A stretch of 64,000 nucleotides of DNA from NCBI GenBank assembly GCA_014879735.1, contig JACSRN010000011.1:1-64000 (forward strand), given 5' to 3'. The notes beneath the pieces are model-generated. The model had not been told where the DNA came from. It did no database searches and worked only from the letters and a program-made list of their open reading frames with translations. This stretch comes from Paracoccaceae bacterium (lineage in GTDB: Bacteria; Pseudomonadota; Alphaproteobacteria; Rhodobacterales; Rhodobacteraceae). This document shows positions 25,745-33,817 of this stretch, in pieces. The stretch's first letter is position 1, and every line of letters starts with the position of its first letter. The position numbers and the translations under genes are program-made.

Positions 25745-27229
25745 ATGACGCTGGTTCTGCAAGGGATATCCCGGGACTTCGGCCCGGTCAGGGCACTGGA
25801 TGATGTGTCGCTGGCCATCGGGCCCGGGGAATGCCGCGCGCTCTACGGCGGCAATGGCTCGGGCAAGAGCACCATGGCCAAGATCGCCAGCGGTATCCTT
25901 TCGGCCGGTGCCGGGCGCGTGCTGGTCGACGACCGGCCACTCGCCCGCACCTCTCCGGCAGAGGCGCGGGCGCTTGGTGTCGGCATCACGTTTCAGGAAC
26001 TCAGCCTGATCGGCGAACTGACGACCGGCGAAAACCTGGTGCTGGCAGATGTTCCCCGACGCTTCGGCTTTCTGCTCGACCGGCGCGGCGCGGATGCCGC
26101 GGCACATGCGGCGCTGAAGCGGGTGGGACTGGCCGGCCTCCGCGGCCGGCGGGTCGAGCTTTTGCAGACCGGCGAGAAATATCTCGTCGAACTGGCGAAG
26201 GCGCTGCAATCGCACCCGCGCTACCTGATCATCGACGAACTTACCTCCGCCATGCATGCCTCGGAGGTCGAGATTTTTGCCGGGCTTCTGGCGGAACATC
26301 TTGCCGCCGGGGGTGGTGCGCTTTTCGTCAGCCATCGCCTGCCCGAGTTGCGCCGCTTCTGCAACACGATCTCGGTCTTGCGCAACGGCAAGCTGGTCTT
26401 CGAGGGCGCGCTTGCCGATGTGGCAGATGACGATCTGGTGAAATGGGCCGGAGGCGGCCATCGCGACGAGATGCCTGCCAGCCGCGCGCCACTGGCCGGC
26501 GAGATTCGGGTCCAAGCCACCGGGTTGCGCCCGCTGCCCGGCGCGCGGCCGATCAATCTGGCATTCCGGTCCGGCGAAATCACCGGCATCGGCGGCCTGC
26601 CCGATCAGGGGCAGAAGCATATCCAGCGACTTCTGGCCGGGCTGCAGCCAGCAGTGGCGGGCGAGCGCGTCACCCTGTCCGGCGCCGCTCTTGCGCTGGG
26701 GGATAGTGCGGCCATCGCCGCGCAGGGGATTTCCTTCGTCTCGGGCGACCGTGACGAGATGGTCTTCGCGCGCCGTACCATCCGCGAGAACATGCAGGCC
26801 CCGTTCGTTGCCATGAAGGGGCGACCCATGCCGGATGATGCCGCAATCCTGGCGGCACTGGACCGGCTGAACACCCGCCACGCCGGGATAGATCGGCCCA
26901 TCGGCGGGCTGTCGGGCGGCAATCAGCAGAAGATCCTGGTGGCGCGCTGTCTGCTGCTGAACCCGCAGGTCATTGTGGCCGAGGATTGCACCAAGGGAAT
27001 CGACGTGGCGTCGCGCAACGACGTGCATCATCTGCTGCGCGAACTGGCCCATGTCCAGGGGGCTGCGGTCATCGTCACCTCCTCCGACGATCAGGAACTG
27101 GCCGGGCTATGCGACCGGGTGCTGGTTCTGGACGGCGGCCAGGTGATCGCCGAACTGAGCAAGGTGGAGCAGACGCTCGACGCCCAGGCCATCGTCTCGG
27201 CCTATATGAAACAGGAAAGGGCGGCATGA
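25745..27229 (+). CDS. Sugar ABC double ATPase with degenerate motifs (importer B)
   Basis: This is a ribose-type two-domain ATPase (494 aa). The ATG at 25745 follows GGGGGAAG; an in-frame GTG at 25739 is an alternative. Domain 1 keeps Walker A, GGNGSGKST, at residues 35-43 but has LQTGEKYLVEL in place of the LSGGxxQ signature, and IIDELTSAMHASE where DEPTSAL is normal. Domain 2 has the expected inactive loop, GLPDQGQKH, and LSGGNQQK, but AEDCTKGIDV instead of DEPTRGIDV. These changes go beyond the usual family asymmetry. The frame is intact and the gene overlaps the permease start (ATGA), so it appears functional. Confidence 0.88.
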   Translation: MTLVLQGISRDFGPVRALDDVSLAIGPGECRALYGGNGSGKSTMAKIASGILSAGAGRVLVDDRPLARTSPAEARALGVGITFQELSLIGELTTGENLVLADVPRRFGFLLDRRGADAAAHAALKRVGLAGLRGRRVELLQTGEKYLVELAKALQSHPRYLIIDELTSAMHASEVEIFAGLLAEHLAAGGGALFVSHRLPELRRFCNTISVLRNGKLVFEGALADVADDDLVKWAGGGHRDEMPASRAPLAGEIRVQATGLRPLPGARPINLAFRSGEITGIGGLPDQGQKHIQRLLAGLQPAVAGERVTLSGAALALGDSAAIAAQGISFVSGDRDEMVFARRTIRENMQAPFVAMKGRPMPDDAAILAALDRLNTRHAGIDRPIGGLSGGNQQKILVARCLLLNPQVIVAEDCTKGIDVASRNDVHHLLRELAHVQGAAVIVTSSDDQELAGLCDRVLVLDGGQVIAELSKVEQTLDAQAIVSAYMKQERAA

Positions 27230-28218
27230 TGCTGCGGCAGGTCTGGTCACATCCAAGCTTTCCAGCAGGCGTCCTCGCGGTGCTTGCGCTGGTTTTCGCG
27301 CTGAGCGTCAATCCCGGCCTGCTGTCCACCGGATCGATGATCGGCTGGTCGACCTCGCAACTGGGGCTGTGGACGGCGGTTCTCGGCCAGACATTGGCGC
27401 TGATGGGGCGCGGGATCGACCTTTCGGTCGGCGCCGGCGTCAGCCTGGTCAATGTCGCCGCCATTGCGCTCTTCGAGGCGGGCTGGCCGACGGCCGGCGT
27501 CATCGTGGCGATGCTGATCCTTGGCCTGCTGATCGGCGCGGCGAACGGGGCGCTGATCGGCTGGCTGCGCCTGAACCCGCTGCTGGCGACCTTCGCCACC
27601 TCATTCGTTCTTCTCGGCCTGACGCTTCAGATCCGCTCTGCCCCGGGGGGCAGCGCGCCGATGGCGGCGGTCATGTTCATGAATGGCGCGACCTGGGGCA
27701 TTCCCAATGCGATGCTGGTCTTTGTGCTGGTCCTGCTGCTGTGGGGGCTGGTCGCCCGCAGCGCCTTCTGGCTTCGGCTGCGGGCGACCGGCGCCGATCC
27801 GGTCCGCGCCTGGAATTCCGGCCTGCCGACCGCGCGGATCAAGGTGATGAGCTATGTCATGGCCGGATTCTTCACCGCGCTTTCCGGGCTATTCGTCACC
27901 TTCTGCGTGGGCGCGGGCGATCCGCTTTTCGCACAACCCTATACGCTTCTGACCATCGCCGGCGCAGTGATCGGCGGTGTGTCGCTGGGTGGCGGCACCG
28001 GCAGCGGCTATGGCGCGGTGCTGGGGGCGGTCTTTGTCGGCCTGACGAGCGATATCGCGCTTGGGATCGGCGTCTCGCCGTTCTGGCAACAGCTTATCGT
28101 CGGCTGCGTATTGTTGACCGGGCTTGCAGTGGTGGTGCGCGCGGGGCGCTGGCTCAAGGCGAAAAGCGACAGCACCGTGACCCGGTCCGCGTTCGAAACC
28201 AAAGGTAAAGCGGCATGA
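27226..28218 (+). CDS. Ribose-type sugar ABC permease (importer B, subunit 1)
   Basis: This RbsC-type permease (330 aa) starts at the ATG that overlaps the ATPase stop; a second ATG follows immediately at 27229. The core motif LGQTLALMGRGIDLSVGAGV lies near residues 50-70 and the GVSLGGGTGSGYGAVLG segment near 249-265. It is followed by a second permease with a four-base overlap. The C-terminus is a basic tail on the cytosolic side. Confidence 0.88.
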   Translation: MMLRQVWSHPSFPAGVLAVLALVFALSVNPGLLSTGSMIGWSTSQLGLWTAVLGQTLALMGRGIDLSVGAGVSLVNVAAIALFEAGWPTAGVIVAMLILGLLIGAANGALIGWLRLNPLLATFATSFVLLGLTLQIRSAPGGSAPMAAVMFMNGATWGIPNAMLVFVLVLLLWGLVARSAFWLRLRATGADPVRAWNSGLPTARIKVMSYVMAGFFTALSGLFVTFCVGAGDPLFAQPYTLLTIAGAVIGGVSLGGGTGSGYGAVLGAVFVGLTSDIALGIGVSPFWQQLIVGCVLLTGLAVVVRAGRWLKAKSDSTVTRSAFETKGKAA

Positions 28219-29168
28219 CAGCCCTTGCACGCACGCATCCGCTGCGCCGTATTCCCCATGCCGGCAGTCTGGGCATGATCCTGCTTCTGCTGGTCGCGGG
28301 TCGGCTGGTCAATCCGTCCTTCCTGTCGCCGATGAACCTCTGGGCCGTTCTCTCGGTCTCGGCCCTGCTGGCCGTGGCCAGTGCGGGCCAGACCCTGGTG
28401 ATCCTTTCCGGCAATCAGGGCATCGATCTTTCCGTGGGCGCGATCATGACGCTGACGGCATTGATGGTTTCCGGCATGGCCGGCAGTTCGGACGAGGCTG
28501 TGCCGCTGACGCTGGCGGTGGTCCTGGCGCTTGGCGCGCTGATCGGGCTTGCGAATGGCATCGGCGTACGATTCCTGGCGCTCTACCCGCTGGTGGTGAC
28601 GCTGGGCGTCTCGTTCGTGATCGAAGGCCTGGCGCTGGTCTATGCCCAATCGCAGCCGCCGCAGATGCCCGGCCCGCTGATCGAAAGCATCGGCATCGGC
28701 CGTTTTTTCGGCATTCCCTGGCTGGTGGTGATCGGGGCCGTCATGACGGTGCTGATGACGCTGCTGCTGCGCTTCACCCGCTACGGGCGCCAGCTTTACC
28801 TGGTCGGCTCGAACATCCGGGCGGCGCAGATGGCGGGTGTGCCGGTCACGCGGGTCGTGCTGACCACCTATGCGGCAAGTGGGCTGCTGGCCGCAGTCGC
28901 GGGCGTCCTGCTCTACGGTTATGTCGCCTCGGCCAACCTGTCGATCGGCGCGCCCTATACGATGATGACCATCGCCGCCACGGTGATTGGCGGAACCGCA
29001 CTGAGCGGCGGATCCGGCAGCTTCATCGGCACCGTGCTTGGCGCGGTGATCTTCAGCCTGATCTCCAACCTCCTCATCATGCTCGGGCTCGGCCCGGCGC
29101 TGCGGTACGCGATCAGCGGCCTTGTCCTGATCGCCGTGCTGTTTGCAACCTCGCGTGATGCGGCCTGA
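28215..29168 (+). CDS. Ribose-type sugar ABC permease (importer B, subunit 2)
   Basis: This is the second importer B permease (317 aa), coupled by a four-base overlap to the first. The marks are SAGQTLVILSGNQGIDLSVG near residues 55-75, with GNQ inserted before GIDLSVG, and IGGTALSGGSGSFIGTVLG near 257-275. As in importer A, two different permeases imply a heterodimeric pore. Confidence 0.88.
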   Translation: MTALARTHPLRRIPHAGSLGMILLLLVAGRLVNPSFLSPMNLWAVLSVSALLAVASAGQTLVILSGNQGIDLSVGAIMTLTALMVSGMAGSSDEAVPLTLAVVLALGALIGLANGIGVRFLALYPLVVTLGVSFVIEGLALVYAQSQPPQMPGPLIESIGIGRFFGIPWLVVIGAVMTVLMTLLLRFTRYGRQLYLVGSNIRAAQMAGVPVTRVVLTTYAASGLLAAVAGVLLYGYVASANLSIGAPYTMMTIAATVIGGTALSGGSGSFIGTVLGAVIFSLISNLLIMLGLGPALRYAISGLVLIAVLFATSRDAA

Positions 29169-29180
29169 CATTCGGAAGGA

Positions 29181-30161
29181 ATGACCATGTGTGACGCCCA
29201 TGCCGGAAAGCCTGTCCCCCATATGCGGGAACTGATGGAAGGCTTACCGAAGAACTGGGGGCGCTGGGGCGACAGCGACGAGGTCGGTGCGCTGAACTTC
29301 CTCGATACCGGAGAGGTGCTGCGCGGCGTCGCCTCGGTAAAAAGCGGCAAGACCTTCACGCTTCAGGTGCAGATGGGGCATCCGATGGGCGATCCGGTCT
29401 GGCCCGGCCGTACCGGCGCGCAGAAGTTCAACGTCATGGACAAGGGCGATTTCCTCTGTGGTGCCGGCAAGGAATCCCCGGGCAACCATGAATATGCCGA
29501 TGACGTGATGATCATGTATCTGCAGGGTTCGACGCAATACGATGCGCTGGGGCACGTCTGGTACGACGACCACATCTACAACGGCTATGACGCGAAAACC
29601 ACGGCCGGCAGCATGAAGAAGGCCAGCGTCCTGCCGATTGCAGAACGCGGCGTCGTCGGGCGCGGCGTATTGATCGACATGGCCCGCCACCGCGGCAAGG
29701 AGGTTCTCGACAAGGGCGAGACCTTTGATCATCACGATCTGATGGCCGCCGCGCGCGCCCAGGGCTGCGAGATACAGAAGCACGACATCCTGCTGATCCG
29801 CACCGGCTGGATCGGATCCTACTACCGGCGCGAGAAGACCGAGTTCTATGCCGATTTCATCGAGCCGGGCCTGACCTTCTCGCGCGGGCTGGTCGAATGG
29901 TTCCACAAGATGGAACTGGCCAATCTGGTGACGGACACTATCGCCAATGAAGTGACCGCCGATCCCGAAACCGGCGTGGTGATCCCGCTGCATTGTGCGT
30001 TGATGCGCAATCTCGGGGTTGCCTTCACCGAGATTGCGGCGCTGGACGCCCTGGCGGAAGATTGCGCCGCAGACGGGCAATGGACCTTCCTCTATACCGC
30101 AGCCCCCCTAAAGGTGGTTGGCGGCTCCGGCGCGCCGGTGAACCCGGTCGTGATCAAATAG
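29181..30161 (+). CDS. Cyclase-family (kynurenine-formamidase-like) hydrolase
   Basis: This is a member of the putative cyclase family (PF04199), metal-dependent hydrolases that include kynurenine formamidase and isatin hydrolase (326 aa). The expected GTHxDxxxH metal motif appears in the variant form STQYDALGHVWYDDH near residues 114-128, as in the longer bacterial subgroup whose members read TQ(W/Y)DAxxH. A GAP-like signal peptide is absent. The start has a GGAAGGA site 12 bases after importer B, so it is the last gene of this operon. It may open a lactone or cyclic amide, in parallel with the SMP-30 lactonase. Confidence 0.85.
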   Translation: MTMCDAHAGKPVPHMRELMEGLPKNWGRWGDSDEVGALNFLDTGEVLRGVASVKSGKTFTLQVQMGHPMGDPVWPGRTGAQKFNVMDKGDFLCGAGKESPGNHEYADDVMIMYLQGSTQYDALGHVWYDDHIYNGYDAKTTAGSMKKASVLPIAERGVVGRGVLIDMARHRGKEVLDKGETFDHHDLMAAARAQGCEIQKHDILLIRTGWIGSYYRREKTEFYADFIEPGLTFSRGLVEWFHKMELANLVTDTIANEVTADPETGVVIPLHCALMRNLGVAFTEIAALDALAEDCAADGQWTFLYTAAPLKVVGGSGAPVNPVVIK

Positions 30162-30656
30162 CAATCCGCGCCAGGGCACGGCGCCGGATCGGCCCAGTCC
30201 CGCCATGCGCGACATGAGCGCGGCGCGGTGGTCGATCCCGCACCGCCGCACTGCGGGCCAGCGGGGGCCCCGGGGCAGCCCGGGGCGGCCGGCCGGATCG
30301 TGCAGCGCCGTGCAGGCTGCGCCGGTCCGGACAGGCAAGGCAGTGGTGATGTCCCCGCGCCCTGATGTGATCCGACCCGTCGCCGCCATGCAAAAGGCCC
30401 AGATCCGGCACGGTTTCGCGATCCGCAATGGCCAGAGCCGGACGATTTCAGCCGCTTTCCCCAGATCCACACCCCTGCCCGGCATCGCCAGGGCGCCTCG
30501 GGGAGGTCGATCCTTGACCCATCGCCCCTATGCCTCCGCTGCGGCTGGGCCTTGATCGCTGCAGCTTGCAACCGTTGCGACGACCCCGGATCCGCAACCG
30601 GGGACATGCCCCCAACATTGCCGCCGGCACTGCCGATGCGGCGGGATCGCAATGGT
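30162..30656. other. 495-bp convergent gap without a recognisable gene
   Basis: The space lies between the cyclase gene (plus) and the CoA-transferase B gene (minus). Open frames exist on both strands but read as arginine/proline/glycine-rich GC noise with no domain-like pattern or ribosome site. GC-rich self-complementary stretches occur near 30267-30290 and CCCCGG/CCGGGG at 30584-30603, which may serve as bidirectional terminator hairpins. I see nothing else. Confidence 0.5.
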
Positions 30657-31325
30657 TCAGAGTTCCGGAACGATCAGGTCGGCCACCGGACCATCCCGGT
30701 GCAGCTCGGCGCCTGTCAGCCGCTGAATCGCCTCGAGGCCGAGGGACGGCAGCTTTTCGCGCAGCATGAAGCGGCCGTCCGCGATGTCGATCACGGCAAG
30801 CGACGTATATACCCGCGTGACGCATCCGACACCCGTCAACGGCAGGGTGCAGCGGCGGAGCAGCTTGGGCTGGCCGTCCTTGGTCACATGGTCGGTGATG
30901 ATCGCCACCCGCTTTGCGCCATGGACGAGATCCATCGCGCCGCCAACAGCCGGCACCCCCTTGGGTCCGGTCGACCAGTTCGCCAGATCGCCGTTCTCGG
31001 CCACCTCATAGGCACCCAGGATCGCTACGTCGAGATGGCCGCCACGCACCATGGCGAAGCTGTCGGCATGATGAAAGAACGCCGCACCGGGCCGCAGAGT
31101 CACCGCCTTCTTGCCCGCGTTGATCAGATCCCAGTCCTCCTCGCCGGGGGCGGGGGCCTCGCCGAAGTTGAGGATGCCGTTTTCGGTATGGAAGATCGCA
31201 TGCCGCCCCGGCGGCTGATACTGGGCAACCTTTTCAGGAAAGCCGATCCCGAGGTTCACATAGGCGCCATCGGCAATATCCTGCGCGGCGCGCCAGGCGA
31301 TCTGGTTGTTCGAGAGTTTGTCCAT
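30657..31325 (-). CDS. 3-oxoacid CoA-transferase subunit B
   Basis: This is the beta subunit (222 aa) of a family I CoA-transferase of the acetoacetate/3-oxoadipate type. The catalytic glutamate that forms the acyl-CoA thioester intermediate is E48 in the HTENGIL motif. GIGFPEKVAQ near residue 26 and GHLDVAILGAYEV are typical. It begins three bases after the A subunit and ends the amine-catabolic array. The substrate could be succinate/3-oxoadipate or acetoacetate; sequence alone does not separate these. Confidence 0.9.
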   Translation of the reverse strand: MDKLSNNQIAWRAAQDIADGAYVNLGIGFPEKVAQYQPPGRHAIFHTENGILNFGEAPAPGEEDWDLINAGKKAVTLRPGAAFFHHADSFAMVRGGHLDVAILGAYEVAENGDLANWSTGPKGVPAVGGAMDLVHGAKRVAIITDHVTKDGQPKLLRRCTLPLTGVGCVTRVYTSLAVIDIADGRFMLREKLPSLGLEAIQRLTGAELHRDGPVADLIVPEL

Positions 31326-31328
31326 GTC

Positions 31329-32063
31329 TCAGGCCTCCAGCGGGTAGGCCGCACCAGCGCGCGCCAGATCTTCTTCCTGGACCGGCGACGCGACCTCGAC
31401 AATCTTCTGGACGAAGATGCCCGGGGTCACGACAACCTCGGGGTCTATGCCGCCTGCAGCAAGAATGCGCCTTGCCTGCACGATGGTCTGGGTCGCGGCC
31501 ATGCACATCAGCGGGCTGAAATTGCGCGCCGCCATCCGGTAGGTCAGGTTGCCCTGCGTATCGGCAAGTTCCGCCTTCACCAGGGCAACGTCGGCCTTCA
31601 GCCAACGCTCCTGTACATAGCGGCGGCCGTCGAATTCGGCGACGGGCTTGCCGCGCGCCAGATCGGTTCCGACGCTGGTCGGCGTGTAGAAGGCCGGGAT
31701 GCCGGCACCGCCGGCACGAATGCGCTCGGCCAGGGTGCCCTGCGGGACGAGTTCAAGCTCCACCGATCCGTCGCGATAGGCCGCGTTGAACACGCTGGCA
31801 TCGGCCGAGCGCGGGAAGGAGCAGATGATCTTGCGCACCATCCCGGCCTCGATCAGCGCGGCCAGCCCCAGATGGCCATTGCCCGCGTTGTTGTTCACCA
31901 GCGTCAGATCGCGGGGATGGCCTGTTGCCCGATGGCGGTCAAGCAGGGCATGGATCAGCTCGATGGGGGAACCGGCCCCACCGAAGCCGCCAATCATCAC
32001 CGTCACGCCATCTTCGATGTCGGCCACGGCTTCGGCCAGGCCCGTCACGCGCTTGTCCATCAC
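31329..32063 (-). CDS. 3-oxoacid CoA-transferase subunit A
   Basis: This is the alpha subunit (244 aa) of the same CoA-transferase. The glycine-rich CoA loop is GGFGGAGSPIELI near residues 24-36, and VNNNAGNGHLGL and the YTPTSVGTDLARGK segment are typical of PcaI/ScoA. It is directly upstream of subunit B and 34 bp downstream of the RidA-type gene. It implies that the pathway of this array ends in a free short-chain acid that must be activated. Confidence 0.9.
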   Translation of the reverse strand: MMDKRVTGLAEAVADIEDGVTVMIGGFGGAGSPIELIHALLDRHRATGHPRDLTLVNNNAGNGHLGLAALIEAGMVRKIICSFPRSADASVFNAAYRDGSVELELVPQGTLAERIRAGGAGIPAFYTPTSVGTDLARGKPVAEFDGRRYVQERWLKADVALVKAELADTQGNLTYRMAARNFSPLMCMAATQTIVQARRILAAGGIDPEVVVTPGIFVQKIVEVASPVQEEDLARAGAAYPLEA

Positions 32064-32097
32064 CCTTCCCCTTTCCTTGTTGTGACAGCGGCCCGGA

Positions 32098-32481
32098 TCA
32101 GGACGCGACGACGGCAGTCGCGGCGATCTCGACCAGCAGGTCGTCGGCGATCAGGGCGCCGGCCTGCAGCAGCGTGGTCGCCGGGCGGATGTCGCGAAAA
32201 ACCGCACCATGGGCGCGGCCGACCGCCTCCCAGTCGTCCATCCGCTTCAGGAACACCCGCGTTTCCACCACATCCTCCAGCGCGGCGCCCACCTCGGCCA
32301 GTGCCGCGGCGATGCGCGAAAGCACCTCGCGCGTCTGCCCCTCGGCATCGCCCGGGCAGACCGCACCACCCGGCCCCGCGGCCGAGGTGCCGGAAACCGC
32401 AACGAAATTCCCGGCCCGGACGGCACGCGAATAGCCGATAGCGGCGCCCCAGGCGTTCGTGACTTCGACCTTCTGTCGCAT
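32098..32481 (-). CDS. RidA/YjgF-family enamine/imine deaminase
   Basis: This small trimeric protein (127 aa) hydrolyses reactive enamines or imines made by PLP enzymes or amine oxidases. The carboxylate-binding arginine is R99 in the RPATTLLQ motif near the C-terminus; FVAVSGTSA and ETRVFLKRMDDW are also family features. It sits between a PLP-enzyme gene and the CoA-transferase genes. The local flavin amine oxidases would also release imines, so a detoxifying role is sensible. Confidence 0.9.
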   Translation of the reverse strand: MRQKVEVTNAWGAAIGYSRAVRAGNFVAVSGTSAAGPGGAVCPGDAEGQTREVLSRIAAALAEVGAALEDVVETRVFLKRMDDWEAVGRAHGAVFRDIRPATTLLQAGALIADDLLVEIAATAVVAS

Positions 32482-32495
32482 ATGGCTGTCTCCCG

Positions 32496-33803
32496 TTACG
32501 CCGGTGTTCTGGGCAGGGCCCGATCGAATGCCGCAACGATCTGCTGGATGTCCTGCTCGGTCATCGCTGTAGAAAAGGCCATGAGCCCATTCGCCGCGAT
32601 CAGCACCCCTTCGTCGAACAGGGCACGCGCCAGTGCCGCCACCCGCTTCGGGCCATCGCCTGCGGCAAAGGTCGAACGGAAATCGCTCAGTTCGACACTG
32701 CTGAGATGAACCCGGCGCAGGGAGCCAAGACCCGTCACCTGCCCATTGACGCCATGCCGGCGGAAACAGTCGCCGATGCCCGCATCAAACAACGCGCCCA
32801 GACGGTCGAGCCAAGCGAAGGCTTCGGGCGTCAGGTCTTCCAGTGCCGCGACACCCGCCACCATCGACATCGGATTGGCACTGAAGGTGCCGCCATGCGG
32901 CACCGCCGGGCTGCCGGCCGTGGGATCGAAGACCGACATCACGTCGCGCCGCCCGCCAATCGCCCCGATGGGGAAGCCGCCACCGATCACCTTGCCCAGG
33001 GTGGTCAGATCGGGTTCGACGCCGAAGCGGCCCTGCGCGCCATTGTAGCCCAGCCGGAAGGTGATGACCTCGTCCAGGATCAGCAATGCGCCGATCTCTC
33101 GGGTCACGCGGCGCAGCATCTGCAGGAACTCGGGTCGTGCCGGAACAAGACCGGCGCGGTTCGGCATCACATCGACCAGAACCGCGGCCAGCGAATTGCC
33201 CTTGGCCCGCAGGATCGCCTCGGCGACGGCTGTGTTGTTGAACGGAATGACCACGACATCGTCCAGCACCCCTTGCGGCGTACCCTTTGCCGTGGGGACC
33301 GAGACAGGGCTGTCGATCTCGCCCCAGGTGTCAGGCCGCGCTTCCTGGCTGGTTTCGGCAGGATCGTAGGTGCCGTGATAGGCCCCCTCGCATTTGGCGA
33401 ATTTCGGCCGGCCGGTGAAGGCACGCGCGACCTTGATCGCATTCATCACCGCCTCAGTGCCGGAATTTGTATAGCGCAACTGTTCGACCGTGGGCAGGCG
33501 CTCGCACAGCATCTCGGACAGCCGGATCTCGCTTTCGGTCGGCATCCCGAAGCAGAGACCATCCTCGATCTGCCGCCGCGCCGCTTCGCGGATGCGGTCG
33601 CTGCCATAGCCGTGGATCAGCGCGGTGAAGTTGCCCACGGCATCGATGCGGTCGTTGCCGTCGACATCGGTGATGCGGCAGCCGTGACCCCGCGCGGCAT
33701 AGACCTGATAGGGCTGGCGAAAGACGGTGTGACGGGTATTCCCGCCGGGCATCACCTGCCGGGCGCGGTCATAGAGGAGGGCGGATTTGGGGGTCTCGAG
33801 CAT
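32496..33803 (-). CDS. Class III aminotransferase, glutamate-semialdehyde-aminomutase-like
   Basis: This is a fold-type I PLP enzyme (435 aa). The Schiff-base lysine is K271 in TTLGKVIGGGFP and the PLP-pyridine aspartate is D244 in LILDEVI. The YTNSGTEAVMNAIKVARAFTG segment and GGTFSANPM resemble HemL-like proteins used in catabolism rather than tetrapyrrole synthesis. It probably removes or moves an amino group from an amine breakdown product. It lies 14 bp downstream of the TMADH-like gene and before RidA. Confidence 0.87.
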   Translation of the reverse strand: MLETPKSALLYDRARQVMPGGNTRHTVFRQPYQVYAARGHGCRITDVDGNDRIDAVGNFTALIHGYGSDRIREAARRQIEDGLCFGMPTESEIRLSEMLCERLPTVEQLRYTNSGTEAVMNAIKVARAFTGRPKFAKCEGAYHGTYDPAETSQEARPDTWGEIDSPVSVPTAKGTPQGVLDDVVVIPFNNTAVAEAILRAKGNSLAAVLVDVMPNRAGLVPARPEFLQMLRRVTREIGALLILDEVITFRLGYNGAQGRFGVEPDLTTLGKVIGGGFPIGAIGGRRDVMSVFDPTAGSPAVPHGGTFSANPMSMVAGVAALEDLTPEAFAWLDRLGALFDAGIGDCFRRHGVNGQVTGLGSLRRVHLSSVELSDFRSTFAAGDGPKRVAALARALFDEGVLIAANGLMAFSTAMTEQDIQQIVAAFDRALPRTPA

Positions 33804-33817
33804 GGCCGGTCAGCCTT

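Noticed and set aside
30162-30656. Possible genes in the convergent gap
   Set aside because: Open frames of 85-186 codons on both strands look like GC-rich noise with no ribosome site or family resemblance.
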